A stretch of 64,000 bases of DNA from Evansella tamaricis (GCF_019042215.1 NZ_JAHQCS010000131.1:1-64000), one strand, 5' to 3'; counted from the first letter of the stretch, positions 27,399-36,914 are shown. Notes: generated from the sequence alone by a model not told the origin. A program made the numbers and translations.

Positions 27399-28553
27399 AT
27401 GGATGTGGCAAAAATGAAGCTTATTTTAAAATTAGTCTCTGGTATTATTTTTGGTATTATCATTGGTCTTATTCAAGTAGAATGGCTTACAAGATTATTA
27501 ATTACGGTAAAAGATATTTTTGGACAATTTATTGGATTTATGATTCCACTGATCATTTTATTTTTCATTGCATCAGGAGTGTCCAAGCTTGGGGGAAAGT
27601 CTGGAAAATTGGTAGGATTCACTGTGGGTACAGCTTATATCTCCACATTCTTAGCAGGTGTAACTGCCTATATCATTGCCACGATTGTCGTACCAATTAT
27701 ATCTTCAGAAGGAACACAACCTGTTGAAGGGACAGCGCTGGAAGCTTTTTTCTCATTTCAAATCGCGCCGTTGATGGGAGTTATTACGGCATTAGTCTTA
27801 GCATTCATTTTTGGGATTAGTATGGCAAAGCTAAAAAGCAATGCTCTCATTACGATTTTTGATGAAGGGAAAGAGATTGTAGATCTCATTATTCGAAAGA
27901 TTATTATACCTTTTTTACCAATCTATATTTCAGGTATTTTTGCAGGTTTAGCATCAGAGGGGACAGTTTTTGATACACTCAGAGTGTTTGGGATTGTTTT
28001 ACTTGTAGCGGTCATAACCCATTGGATTTGGCTAATTGTTCAATATAGTATTGCAGGTGTGTTTACTAAACGAAATCCACTCCTATTAATTAAAACAATG
28101 TTGCCTGCTTACTTTACGGCTATCGGTACAATGAGTAGTGCCGCGACGATTCCTGTCACTTTAAAGCAGGCAAAGGAAAACAAGGTTAGGGAAGAAGTGG
28201 CAAATTTTAGTATTCCACTCTTTGCCACTATTCATCTCTCAGGAAGTGTTATTACAATTGTAACGTGTGCCGTAGCTGTCATGTCTATTCTTGATGGATA
28301 TAGTATACCAACATTTTTGGAAATGATTCCTGTCATTCTTATGCTTGGGGTAATTATGATTGCTGCTCCTGGAGTACCAGGTGGAGCGATTATGGCTGCT
28401 TTGGGGGTTCTCACATCTATGCTGGGCTTTACCGATGTTGCCATAGGGTTAATGATTGCCTTATATATGGCACAAGACTCCTTTGGAACAGCAGCAAATG
28501 TCACTGGGGATGGGGCTATGTCCGTGATCATTGATCAGACGATGGAAAAGTAA
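27399..28553 (+). CDS. Dicarboxylate/amino acid:cation symporter (DAACS)
   Basis: A 384-residue transporter of the GltP/SstT family with about eight helices and two hairpin loops. The signature serine-rich loop is TMSSAATIPVTLKQA, and the C-terminal half carries PGVPGGAIM and MAQDSFGTAANVTGDGA. It imports glutamate, serine or dicarboxylates with Na+ or H+; the substrate cannot be fixed. The start may be ATG 27399 or 27414; neither has a strong SD. Confidence 0.9.
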   Translation: MDVAKMKLILKLVSGIIFGIIIGLIQVEWLTRLLITVKDIFGQFIGFMIPLIILFFIASGVSKLGGKSGKLVGFTVGTAYISTFLAGVTAYIIATIVVPIISSEGTQPVEGTALEAFFSFQIAPLMGVITALVLAFIFGISMAKLKSNALITIFDEGKEIVDLIIRKIIIPFLPIYISGIFAGLASEGTVFDTLRVFGIVLLVAVITHWIWLIVQYSIAGVFTKRNPLLLIKTMLPAYFTAIGTMSSAATIPVTLKQAKENKVREEVANFSIPLFATIHLSGSVITIVTCAVAVMSILDGYSIPTFLEMIPVILMLGVIMIAAPGVPGGAIMAALGVLTSMLGFTDVAIGLMIALYMAQDSFGTAANVTGDGAMSVIIDQTMEK

Positions 28554-28619
28554 ATTAATACTCATGGAAAGGTAATCTCTCACTCTATTTCTTCATAAGA
28601 TGGAGCAGGGGGGATGTCC

Positions 28620-29180
28620 ATGTCACTTAAAGGAAGGCTCCAAATAGGATTAATGTTCTTTATTTTGTTTCTTACTGGTGCATTTTATATGCAATCGAAT
28701 CATGACTTAGCACTTACACAGAGAACAATGACCGAAGTATCAGAAGGTTTACAAAACGGGGAGAGGGCCCCTGGTTTCTCCTTGGAAACACTAACAGGAG
28801 AGCCTGTAAATACAAGGGATTTTGAAGGAGAAAAAATAGTGATTTTTTTCTTCACCACATGGTGCCATAACTGTTCAGAACAATGGCTTCAGCTGGAGTG
28901 GGCGAAAAAAAATGGATTTTTAAATAATATTCAAATTATCGGGGTGAATTTAACCACGCTTGAATCAACACAACATGATATATCCGACTATGTAAGTTCA
29001 ATTCCTATCGAGGGAGTCCCTATCCTGTTAGATAAGGAAGGTGAGGTTCAGGAACTATATGAAATTATTGCTGTTCCGACCAGTTTCATGATTGATTCAA
29101 ATGGTATTATCCAAGGGAGAAACTTAGGAATTATCCCAGTGGAAACCATTAAAGAAAATGATTTTTTTAGTAATAATTAA
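28620..29180 (+). CDS. ResA/TlpA-like membrane-anchored thioredoxin
   Basis: A 186-residue protein with an N-terminal signal anchor (residues about 8-25) and an AhpC-TSA/TlpA domain (GERAPGFSLETLTGE), active site WCHNC, and the cis-proline stretch IIAVPTSFMID. It probably reduces disulfides outside the cell. GGGGG precedes ATG 28620; an ATG at 28614 is also in frame. Confidence 0.88.
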   Translation: MSLKGRLQIGLMFFILFLTGAFYMQSNHDLALTQRTMTEVSEGLQNGERAPGFSLETLTGEPVNTRDFEGEKIVIFFFTTWCHNCSEQWLQLEWAKKNGFLNNIQIIGVNLTTLESTQHDISDYVSSIPIEGVPILLDKEGEVQELYEIIAVPTSFMIDSNGIIQGRNLGIIPVETIKENDFFSNN

Positions 29181-29277
29181 AACGAAACTGGGACAAAAGT
29201 GTTTTATCAATGACAAATCCCAACGAAACGATAGTTAATGGAATCATTAGCTAGGAAATATATTTCTCTAAAGTTTT

Positions 29278-29690
29278 TTAAGGCAGCACGCAAGCGTTGC
29301 TGCCCTGGAATAGACTACGAGTTGCCTCAACGGACAGGACGTCCTAATATCGGGCATGCCACAGGACGTGGCGCTCTGCCCGATGAACGGACAGGACGTC
29401 CTAATATCGGGCATGCCACAGGACGTGGCGCTTTGCCCGATTGACGGATACTCTCCAGAGCGATGCTTGTAGAGGAAGAGGCACCGCCCTTCGCTCGTGA
29501 TCTTAGGCGCTTTCGCTTTTCTTAAAAGATAAGAATGTATAAGTTTTTGCACCTTCGGGCAAGTTGTCCAGCTCAAGCGCCTACTCGCTACGGGGCACTT
29601 CGGAAGTGACAACCGAAGTCAAAGAGCAGACTTCTAGTTGTCATTCCTCCACCGCCCTACGCTCGTGATCTTAGGCGCTTTCGCTTTTCT
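29278..29690. repeat. Mosaic intergenic repeat, copy B (largest)
   Basis: It holds two tandem units of about 60 bp (GGACAGGACGTCCTAATA, then TCGGGCATGCCACAGG and TGGCGC), then AGAGCGATGCTTGTAGAGGA and GGCGCTTTCGCTTTTCTT. A second module follows: AAAAGATAAGAATGTATAAG, CACTTCGGAAGTGACAACC, GACTTCTAG. A second TTAGGCGCTTTCGC end closes it. It fills the gap between the thioredoxin gene and the convergent exchanger gene. Open frames across it are not genes. Confidence 0.85.
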
Positions 29691-29692
29691 TT

Positions 29693-30706
29693 TTAATACG
29701 TAAATATAAAGTAACTTGAGAACCCGTATATAATAATTAGCAGAATAGATGGGAAAATGTAACCAACTGTATTTTTTCTGTTCCCTTGCCAATAGATAAT
29801 ACTTCCAATAATAATAAGGTTTAAAATGATAACTGCAACGGCAGTAAATGCAGATACAGGGCTAGCAGCACTGAGAATACTTCCATCCCGATATAAAATG
29901 TCTGAAAAGGATAAGATTAGAAGGTTAAATATATTACTGCCCAATATATTCCCAACTGCAAGATTATAATTAAGAAGTTGTATAGCTACAATTACCGTAA
30001 CCACCTCAGGTAAGGAAGTGGCACCAGCAATGAGAAAACTTCCAACAAAACTGGAACTCAGTCCAGTGGATTTTGCTATCATATCCCCTGAAATGGTTAA
30101 GAGGGATCCTGTAATGAAGATAATCAAAGCCGCTATAAAAAACCCTATTTTTGCATTTTTCACGGAGATGGCTCCTGTATGATAATCTCTTGTAGTTGTA
30201 TTTCCCGTTTCTAATGTTGCGGCAACCTCAGCCTGTGTTACTTCTTCATTGGACTTACTCATCATTTTTATTCCAATAAAATAAAAAAGAATGAGTAAAT
30301 AGGATTCAATTCCAACACCAAGAAAAGTAATATTTGATTGCAGATAAATTGAAACAAGAACAAATCCTGTTAATCCAAGACTGATAAAACCTGTCTGCAA
30401 ATGTTCTCTATGGATATTTGTCATCATCCTTTTCTTTCGGTAAATGATATCCAATACTGCAAGAATGAGCAGATTAAACAGATTACTTCCTAATACATTA
30501 CCAACAGCAATGTCAGGATTATTCACAAACACAGCAGTGGCACTTGTTGTTACTTCCGGCAAAGAAGTTGCGCCTGCTAAGAGGAGAGTACCAACCATCA
30601 TTCCCCCAAGGGAGGTCCTTTCACTTAATACATCTGCATAAACAGATAATTTTACGGCACATAAGACGGTGATTAATGCTGCTATTGCAAAAATAAAATA
30701 CATCAT
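29693..30706 (-). CDS. CaCA-family cation exchanger (YrbG-like), riboswitch-controlled
   Basis: A 337-residue protein with about ten membrane helices and two homologous alpha-repeats, GATSLPEVTTSATAVF...GNVLGSN and GATSLPEVVTVIVAIQ...GNILGSN, the hallmark of K+-independent Na+/Ca2+ or H+/Ca2+ exchangers. The yybP-ykoY riboswitch directly upstream responds to Mn2+ in characterised cases, so manganese export is a reasonable guess for the substrate. Confidence 0.9.
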   Translation of the reverse strand: MMYFIFAIAALITVLCAVKLSVYADVLSERTSLGGMMVGTLLLAGATSLPEVTTSATAVFVNNPDIAVGNVLGSNLFNLLILAVLDIIYRKKRMMTNIHREHLQTGFISLGLTGFVLVSIYLQSNITFLGVGIESYLLILFYFIGIKMMSKSNEEVTQAEVAATLETGNTTTRDYHTGAISVKNAKIGFFIAALIIFITGSLLTISGDMIAKSTGLSSSFVGSFLIAGATSLPEVVTVIVAIQLLNYNLAVGNILGSNIFNLLILSFSDILYRDGSILSAASPVSAFTAVAVIILNLIIIGSIIYWQGNRKNTVGYIFPSILLIIIYGFSSYFIFTY

Positions 30707-30736
30707 CTCTTCATCTACTCCTTTTTCACATAAAAA

Positions 30737-30887
30737 CAGACCTTCCTATGAAATGTTCTTTTCTTAAAAAAGAACATTTCATAAAAAGGTCTTGCGTACT
30801 TTGCATACGGGCAAAGCTTAATGAACCGAGCGAAAAATCGCTGAAATGACGATTCATTAACCAATGGTCGCTACTCCCCTTTTTATG
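30737..30887 (-). promoter_or_regulatory. yybP-ykoY (Mn2+) riboswitch with terminator
   Basis: On the minus strand the aptamer runs from 30887 to 30780, with P1 arms CATAAAAAGG and CCTTTTTATG. It has the conserved GGGGAGTAGC near the 5-prime side and ACGCAAGACC before the closing arm. A long terminator hairpin (TGAAATGTTCTTTT with AAAAGAACATTTCA, then a T-rich tract) overlaps the 3-prime P1 arm. Metal binding should stabilise the aptamer and permit read-through. Confidence 0.9.
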
Positions 30888-30959
30888 AGGTTTGTTAATT
30901 GTATAAGACTAATCTAGCATTCTTGTTCCTGACGGTCAAGATATTTTAAATTTTGTCAT

Positions 30960-31505
30960 TTAAGACGCAGGTTGACTTTTTCCAGTTCTTTCATACGTAA
31001 GAAACTTTTCAATCTTGTCATCTAACAATCTAAGTTTTTCATAAGCATTTGATTCAGAAATGGTTTTATAATGGTGAGTACCACCTGGCTCTTCATCTGC
31101 TTTATCCGCTAAGGCAACTGCTTTTTGTAACGGGTCAAGATGAAGTTCTCCCTCAGGCAAGTAAGAATCTGTATGAAATAGAATAGCAAGTGCAATTTTT
31201 TTGGCAAAAACAGGTTTTTCTCCTAAGCGTATTAATAATTTGTGTGCCCTTTCTGCCCCTTTAATAGGATGAATATCGTTTTCTTTGTAAAGTCGATAAT
31301 CCCATTTCCCATCTTTATACCATGTATAATGGCCAATATCATGTAAGAGTGCTGCCTTGGCAGCTAAATCAGGGTTAACATTTAATTGAATGGCATAATC
31401 AAAGGCATAGTAAGCAGTTGAGATAGCATGGGCCAACCCAGATCGCTTAACATATTTTTGGGTGATTGGGTGTTTGTAAATTTCGAGTAATGTAATTCTT
31501 TCCAT
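30960..31505 (-). CDS. HD-domain phosphohydrolase
   Basis: A 181-residue soluble HD protein with the metal-binding motif LLHDIGHY (near residue 53) and further His/Asp residues (HPIKGAERAHKLL, ILFHTD, LADKADE). Members hydrolyse nucleotides or small phosphates. The substrate is unknown. ATG 31505 has GGAGAG upstream. Confidence 0.88.
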   Translation of the reverse strand: MERITLLEIYKHPITQKYVKRSGLAHAISTAYYAFDYAIQLNVNPDLAAKAALLHDIGHYTWYKDGKWDYRLYKENDIHPIKGAERAHKLLIRLGEKPVFAKKIALAILFHTDSYLPEGELHLDPLQKAVALADKADEEPGGTHHYKTISESNAYEKLRLLDDKIEKFLTYERTGKSQPAS

Positions 31506-31767
31506 CTTATCTCTCCTCTCCTAAATTCTTTTAGTCTATTGACCAACCATATGTTAAAGAAAAATGTATATTGTTCAATATTATAACGATTCGTAAGTAT
31601 TGAGTCAATAGGATAGGAAAATAAATTATATACGGACATGACTTTGTTTTTACAAAAATCCACTAATTTCCTCATTGGTTATTAGCCCATATCATTGTAT
31701 AATTAAAGCAAGTTAAACGAAGTCACAAAAAAGTAGGACAACTTAAGAAATACTGAAGGGAAAAGGT

Positions 31768-32985
31768 GTGAATGCTGTGGGGAAATGTAAAAGAGTAGTA
31801 AGCTTATTAGTATTGGTATTAGTTTTTACTTTTATTGGAACAGAAAAGGCATCTGCAGAAACGGAACAACCTTTAACAGGTTATCTTCATGTTACGAAGC
31901 AGGTTCAGTTGTTAGAGAGGGACTGGCCTGAGAAAATTGCCCGGTTTACATTCCACTCTGGATTTACGTTTGAATATCCAGATGCTGTAAGGGGGATTTT
32001 TGTTACGGGTCACTCTGCTGGGGGAGCAAGGTTTGAATCGTTATTGGAACTAGTGAATACAACAGCTTTAAATGCAATGGTAATTGATGTGAAGGATGAT
32101 CACGGATACTTAACTTATCGTCCCGAAGAGGATTCTCCTTTTTATGAGAACTCTCAAAACATGATTAAAAATATGGAAGAATTAATGCGGACTTTGGAAG
32201 AAAATGAAGTTTATCCTATTGCACGTATTGTTGTTTTTAAAGATTCTGTATTGGCAAAGCAGCAACCTGAATTATCATTTAAACAAAATGGTGAAGTTTG
32301 GGTAAACCGTCGTGGAGAAGCATTTGTGAATCCATTTTTAGAAGAAGTATGGGAATACAATGTTGAGATTGCGAAAATGGCAGCGGAATTGGGTTTCCAG
32401 GAAATTCAGTTTGATTATGTCCGTTTCCCAGAAGGATTTGAAACCCGTGATGATATTTTAGATTATGGAGTTGGGAAATATACTGACGGAGAAGATAATG
32501 TGAAGAAACGTGTAGATGCTGTTACGGATTTTGTTGCCTATGCAAGGGAGCAACTGGAGCCGTATGATGTGGATGTTTCCGTTGATATTTTTGGTTACTC
32601 TGCAACGATCTCAGAAGCACCAGGTATAGGTCAAAACTTTACTCGTATCTCAGAAAATGTTGATGTCATTTCATCTATGATATATCCAAGTCACTGGACA
32701 CCTTATTTTGGAATTGATAAACCGGATTTATATCCGTATGAATTAGTTGACGCTTATGCGAAGGTAGAGAACGAGGTTTTAGGAGCGATGGATAATCCTC
32801 CAACATCCAGACCTTGGATTCAAGATTTCACAGCATCTTATTTAGGGGCTGGAAATTATAAAGTTTATGGTAAAGCAGAAGTGGAAGCTCAAATTAGAGC
32901 GTTATACGAAAATGGAATAAATGAATTTCTCCTTTGGAATGCAGGGAATTCCTATACCCAAGGAGTTAATTATCTTCTAGATTAA
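31768..32985 (+). CDS. Secreted DUF4015 putative glycoside hydrolase
   Basis: A 405-residue protein with a Sec signal peptide (about 1-31, ending TEKASAE) and a TIM-barrel DUF4015 domain. Motifs include AMVIDVKDDHGYL, YPIARIVVFKD, EIQFDYVRFPEG and NEFLLWNAGN, with Asp and Glu at the usual barrel positions. It probably acts on cell-wall or extracellular polysaccharide. The start is GTG 31768 behind GGGAAAAGG. A terminator follows. Confidence 0.88.
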   Translation: MNAVGKCKRVVSLLVLVLVFTFIGTEKASAETEQPLTGYLHVTKQVQLLERDWPEKIARFTFHSGFTFEYPDAVRGIFVTGHSAGGARFESLLELVNTTALNAMVIDVKDDHGYLTYRPEEDSPFYENSQNMIKNMEELMRTLEENEVYPIARIVVFKDSVLAKQQPELSFKQNGEVWVNRRGEAFVNPFLEEVWEYNVEIAKMAAELGFQEIQFDYVRFPEGFETRDDILDYGVGKYTDGEDNVKKRVDAVTDFVAYAREQLEPYDVDVSVDIFGYSATISEAPGIGQNFTRISENVDVISSMIYPSHWTPYFGIDKPDLYPYELVDAYAKVENEVLGAMDNPPTSRPWIQDFTASYLGAGNYKVYGKAEVEAQIRALYENGINEFLLWNAGNSYTQGVNYLLD

Positions 32986-32991
32986 CAACAG

Positions 32992-33021
32992 ACGACCGGG
33001 AACAGATACCCGGTCGTTTTA
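32992..33021 (+). terminator. Intrinsic terminator
   Basis: Stem ACGACCGGG/CCCGGTCGT with an eight-base loop and TTTT. Confidence 0.85.
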
Positions 33022-33213
33022 TCAAATTTTAGGGATATGAAAGGATTCTTTAGGTATTATATAAAACTTATTCGTAACTCCGTTTAATGAGCAGCCAATC
33101 TTATAAGAGGGTAAATTACGGGCTTATGCGTTGTTTATCATTTGTTATTCTTAGCATATACTAATAAAGGATAACAAAATTGATTATATAGCGTTAAAAG
33201 TGGAGGTTGCGAG

Positions 33214-33771
33214 ATGAATTGGTATGAAAAGTTAAATCAATATTTTCCAATAGAAGAGATGAAATCACAGGAACATATGGAATTATTGTTAAAGGAAAAA
33301 AAGGATATCTATAAAAAAGATGAAGGTCCAAACCATGTACTTATGTATGTGGAGATGGAGGATTTCATTTTTGTGGATTATTTGTTTGTTTCGAAAGATG
33401 CGAGGGGGCAAGGTTTGGGAAAAAAACTCCTTGATCAATTGAAGCGAAAGAAAAAGCCGATTATTTTAGAGGTTGAACCCATTGATTACAAAGATACGGA
33501 TACTCAAAAAAGAAAGAGATTTTATGATCGTGAAGGATTTAAGCATGCACAATCTATAGGTTATCGGAGAAAATCCTTAGATACTGGAAAAATTAATGAA
33601 CTTGAGATTTTATATTGGACACCTTTAAATGAACCAGAAGAAAGTATATTTGCTAAAATGAGGCACACCTACGAAACAATTCACACGTATAAGGATCAGC
33701 AGCTATATGGAAAATCCTATGAAGATGTGGAGAAAGTCTTGACATTTGATGAGGATCAAACGTCACCATAA
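33214..33771 (+). CDS. yjbC: YjbC, GNAT-family acetyltransferase
   Basis: A 185-residue protein with a GNAT domain in residues about 1-135; the acetyl-CoA motif is SKDARGQGLGKKLLDQL. In B. subtilis yjbC lies directly upstream of spx and shares stress promoters with it. GGAGG precedes the ATG. The acceptor substrate is unknown. Confidence 0.88.
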   Translation: MNWYEKLNQYFPIEEMKSQEHMELLLKEKKDIYKKDEGPNHVLMYVEMEDFIFVDYLFVSKDARGQGLGKKLLDQLKRKKKPIILEVEPIDYKDTDTQKRKRFYDREGFKHAQSIGYRRKSLDTGKINELEILYWTPLNEPEESIFAKMRHTYETIHTYKDQQLYGKSYEDVEKVLTFDEDQTSP

Positions 33772-33811
33772 TTCTCTTTGTTAGGAAACAAAAGAGAGGA
33801 GAGTGTTTTGA

Positions 33812-33940
33812 ATGAAAGGAAGTATGAAGAGAAAGAAAGCAAAAAAAGAGCTGTGGAGAGATCTCTTAAAACGGAAATGGGAAGAAGTAAATAAAATCCC
33901 AAAACGTGGTACTGTCTCTCAAACGAAAACTATAGCGTAA
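33812..33940 (+). CDS. Small basic protein of 42 residues
   Basis: ATG 33812 to TAA 33940, behind AGAGAGGAGAG. The product begins MKGSMKRKKAKKELWRDL and is strongly basic (Lys/Arg about a third of residues) with an amphipathic first half. It lies 40 bp after yjbC and just before a good terminator, so it is probably the second gene of that transcript. No family is recognised. Confidence 0.6.
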   Translation: MKGSMKRKKAKKELWRDLLKRKWEEVNKIPKRGTVSQTKTIA

Positions 33941-33945
33941 AAAAC

Positions 33946-33981
33946 AAAAGCTGTATTGAATAACGCAGTACAGCTTTTTTC
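33946..33981 (+). terminator. Intrinsic terminator
   Basis: Stem AAAAGCTGTA/TACAGCTTTT followed by T. Confidence 0.85.
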
Positions 33982-34064
33982 ACTATTCTAGAATTAGCTC
34001 CCCTGGATTTTGTTGGTTAACCTTTCATTTTTCGTCACGGAAGTAAGAATTTTTTTCGTGAAAA

Positions 34065-34093
34065 TGAAACTTTTATTGAAGTGAAATCGTATA
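34065..34093 (+). promoter_or_regulatory. ECF sigma-type promoter upstream of spx
   Basis: TGAAAC at 34065-34070, a 17-bp spacer, and CGTATA at 34088-34093. This matches the SigM/SigW/SigX consensus (TGAAAC-N16/17-CGT). B. subtilis spx also has an ECF-dependent promoter. Confidence 0.7.
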
Positions 34094-34294
34094 TAAGAAT
34101 TATATGTACGTTGATGAATGAGAATTGTTTTTCGTTGTTGAGAATTTAGGAAAAAGCCATAAAAAAAATTATGAAAAAAATAGTTTAGTTTTTCGAAATA
34201 AAGGGTATTAAAATGAAGTAAAGAATGTTAGCATATACATAATGTTTATACTTTGTATAATAAATATATTTGATCTTTATTTGATCTATCCAAA

Positions 34295-34309
34295 TTATAA
34301 TAATTATAG
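34295..34309. promoter_or_regulatory. PerR box upstream of spx
   Basis: TTATAATAATTATAG matches the Per box TTATAATNATTATAA at 14 of 15 positions and abuts a TATAAT -10 at 34310-34315. PerR control of spx is known in B. subtilis. The rest of the 450-bp leader is AT-rich, without a gene. Confidence 0.75.
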
Positions 34310-34392
34310 TATAATAAATATTGTATTTAGAGATAGATCTCATGATTTATAAATATATAATTGATTTTGGACAGGAAAGGAGAATTGGGTTC

Positions 34393-34794
34393 ATGGTGAC
34401 ACTATTTACATCTCCGAGTTGCACGTCATGTCGCAAGGCGAAGGCATGGTTACAAGAAAACAATATTGAGTTTGTTGAGAGAAACCTTTTTTCTGAGCCA
34501 CTTACAGTAGAAGAGGTAAAAGAGGTAGTCAGAATGACAGAGGATGGTACTGACGAAATTATTTCCACAAGGTCTAAAGTATTTCAAGAATTAGACGTGG
34601 AATTAGATTCAATGCCACTACAAGATCTTTTTAAATTAATTAGTGATCATCCTGGTTTATTACGACGTCCCATTATTTTGGATGAGAAGCGAATTCAGGT
34701 AGGATATAATGAAGCAGAGATTCGTCGATTCTTACCACGTAAAGTAAGAACATTCCAATTACAGGAAGCAGCAAGAAAACTAGTGAATGAATAA
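34393..34794 (+). CDS. spx: Spx, global thiol-stress regulator
   Basis: A 133-residue ArsC-fold protein with the redox switch C10-T-S-C13 and the invariant tail [13 protein letters not shown]...RFLPRKVR. It binds the RNA polymerase alpha C-terminal domain and redirects transcription under disulfide stress. ATG 34393 gives the standard [10 protein letters not shown] start behind AAAGGAG. mecA, yjbH and clp-related control genes lie nearby, and YjbH targets Spx to ClpXP. Confidence 0.97.
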   Translation: MVTLFTSPSCTSCRKAKAWLQENNIEFVERNLFSEPLTVEEVKEVVRMTEDGTDEIISTRSKVFQELDVELDSMPLQDLFKLISDHPGLLRRPIILDEKRIQVGYNEAEIRRFLPRKVRTFQLQEAARKLVNE

Positions 34795-34847
34795 AAAATG
34801 GAAAGGCCTTCTGCTGATAAAGTAGAAGGCCTTTCGCTTCCATTTTA
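34795..34847. terminator. Strong terminator after spx
   Basis: Stem GAAAGGCCTTCT/AGAAGGCCTTTC, extended by AAAATGG/CCATTTT on the outside. It may act in both directions. Confidence 0.9.
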
Positions 34848-34911
34848 AAGTCATTCATGGGATAATAGAAAAAATTTTTACTGAAAACGGAAGGTGGGGG
34901 ACTGTTGTTTC

Positions 34912-35595
34912 TTAGTTACGATAAGTATGAAACCACTGAATTCCTTTTACTTGATTGAAAACCCAGGATCCAAATAATACAATTAAAACTAAAATCATCA
35001 AAAATAGGGTTGAATTTATTCCAATATCACTAACTATTTCCATTACTTTTGGTTCGTGTAAAATCATCCTGCCAGAAGTATAAACAAGTATTCCTGAACC
35101 GATGTATATGATAAATGAAAATTTGTTCATTAAATAAAGTATAATTTTACTACCCCAGATGATAATTGGAATGGAGATTAATAATCCTAAAAAAACTAAA
35201 ACGATATTACCTTGGGAAGCACCAGCAACAGCTAGTACATTATCAAATCCCATAACAACATCAGCAACAACAATCGTTTTAATGGCATCGCTGACTTTTG
35301 CTTCACTACTGATGGAATGTTCTTCTTCTGAATTTGTCAGTAATCGAAATGCTATCCATAATAATAATATTCCACCTATTGTCATTAAGTATGGTATGGC
35401 TAACAGTTTTACGGCTACAATCGTTAAAAGGGCACGGGCAATGATTGCTAGAAGGATACCAGCAACAATTGCTTTGTTTCGCAAGTGAGGTGGAAGTTTT
35501 CTGCAGGCCAGAGCCACTACTATTGCGTTATCGCCCCCTAATATAATATCAATTCCTATGATGGTTAAAAGTGAGAGTACAAATTCTGAGCTCAA
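34912..35595 (-). CDS. yjbE: YjbE, TerC-family membrane protein
   Basis: A 227-residue TerC protein with about seven helices and the two conserved acidic motifs, IIGIDIILGGDNAIVVAL and VVADVVMGFDNVLAVAG. In B. subtilis YjbE and its TerC relatives are linked to manganese export and metalation of secreted enzymes. The start is TTG 35595 behind GGGGGG. No yybP-ykoY element was found upstream of this copy. Confidence 0.9.
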   Translation of the reverse strand: MSSEFVLSLLTIIGIDIILGGDNAIVVALACRKLPPHLRNKAIVAGILLAIIARALLTIVAVKLLAIPYLMTIGGILLLWIAFRLLTNSEEEHSISSEAKVSDAIKTIVVADVVMGFDNVLAVAGASQGNIVLVFLGLLISIPIIIWGSKIILYLMNKFSFIIYIGSGILVYTSGRMILHEPKVMEIVSDIGINSTLFLMILVLIVLFGSWVFNQVKGIQWFHTYRN

Positions 35596-35825
35596 AGGTT
35601 GATTCCCCCCTGCTTATCCAATTAAAATAGAGTCACTTAAACATTGTTATAAAAGTTAAGGAATCTTTTATATATATATACAAGCTCTTAAGATTTAAGA
35701 ACATCTCTATAGTGATTTACAGTAAATACTAATAAGAGAGGTGGATAGCTTTGAAAGTAGTTCCTACTATTTCATTTCTGTCTTAAATCGTCTAAAATAT
35801 AAGTAAGCTATCTGGTTAATTTTTT

Positions 35826-36045
35826 TAAAAGATAAGAATGTATAAGTTTTGGCACCTTCGGGCTCAGATCACTTCAGGACTTTCGCCCATGACAAAGGCG
35901 CTTGCGCTATCTTATTGTCTAGCTACAGCGCCTACTCGCTGCGGGGCACTTCGGAAGTGACAACCGAAGTCAAAGAGCGGACTTCTAGTTGTCATTCCTC
36001 CACTGCCCTACGCTCGTGTTCATAGGCGCTTGCGCTATTCTTATT
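35826..36045. repeat. Mosaic intergenic repeat, copy C
   Basis: It begins TAAAAGATAAGAATGTATAA, continues with CACCTTCGGGC, AGCGCCTACTCGCTG, CACTTCGGAAGTGACAACC and GACTTCTAG, and ends TAGGCGCTTGCGCTATTC. The GGACGTCC units are absent from this copy. It occupies the yjbE-mecA gap. Confidence 0.8.
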
Positions 36046-36105
36046 ACCCAGACATTCGTGAGATTGTTCTCAAAAAAACAGATTAAAAGGAAAGGGTGAG
36101 AACAA

Positions 36106-36762
36106 ATGGATATCGAAAGAATCAATGATACAACAATTAAGTTCTACATTACTTACCACGACATGGAACGTCGAGGATTCGATAAAGACGAAATATGGTA
36201 TAACCGGGAACGGGGAGAAGAGTTATTTTTCGAAATGATGAATGAGGCAAACGACAAGGAAAATTTTGAAATGTCTGGCCCCCTTTGGGTACAGGTTCAT
36301 GCATTAGATAAAGGTTTAGAAATTATTGTAACTCGTGGGCAAATGAGCGATGGAAACATGAAGCTTGAAATTCCAATGGATGATGATGAGAGGGAAGAGA
36401 TGCCTGTGGATAATAATATTGTAGACATGTTAGATAGTCAGTTTGCAAAAAATAAGGGGAGTGAAGTAGTTAAAGATCATTCCTTAAGTGTTGTAATTGG
36501 TTTCAGAGAATTTGAAGATGTTATTTCCTTAAGTCACTCTTTTCATGATGAGGTGATGACCAGCCTTCATAGTTTTGAAGGGACTTATTATATTTACGTT
36601 ACACTAGATGAAACATACAGTGATGAGGAACAGGACAATATGCTAAGTCGTATGTTGGAATTTGGATATGAATCAGATGTAACGATTCATCGAATTTCTG
36701 AATATGGTACAGAAATTATTGCAGAAGATGCCTTATCTGATATTCGAAAAAAGTTTGCTTAA
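36106..36762 (+). CDS. mecA: MecA adaptor protein of ClpCP
   Basis: A 218-residue adaptor. The N-terminal substrate-binding domain starts MDIERINDTTIKFYITYHDM, followed by an acidic linker (DDDEREEMP) and the C-terminal ClpC-binding domain (EDVISLSHSF to the end). It delivers ComK and other targets to ClpCP. GAAAGGGTG precedes the ATG. It ends at a terminator. Confidence 0.96.
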   Translation: MDIERINDTTIKFYITYHDMERRGFDKDEIWYNRERGEELFFEMMNEANDKENFEMSGPLWVQVHALDKGLEIIVTRGQMSDGNMKLEIPMDDDEREEMPVDNNIVDMLDSQFAKNKGSEVVKDHSLSVVIGFREFEDVISLSHSFHDEVMTSLHSFEGTYYIYVTLDETYSDEEQDNMLSRMLEFGYESDVTIHRISEYGTEIIAEDALSDIRKKFA

Positions 36763-36790
36763 AGTCGGTGAAATATGGCCGGCTTTTTTC
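36762..36790 (+). terminator. Intrinsic terminator after mecA
   Basis: Stem AAGTCGG/CCGGCTT with a run of T. Confidence 0.75.
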
Positions 36791-36914
36791 TTTTTTCTAA
36801 TGCCGATAGCCTTTCTTAAATGAACAAAAAAATGACATATTTCGATACTATGATACATTACTTATGGGAGGAAATATGTTACAATCTCCATGATAGAACA
36901 AAGGAGAAACCAAA

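Noticed and set aside
29238-29612. Open frames on both strands inside repeat copy B
   Set aside because: The translated pattern repeats with the DNA repeat and recurs at other copies. It reflects the repeat, not a protein.
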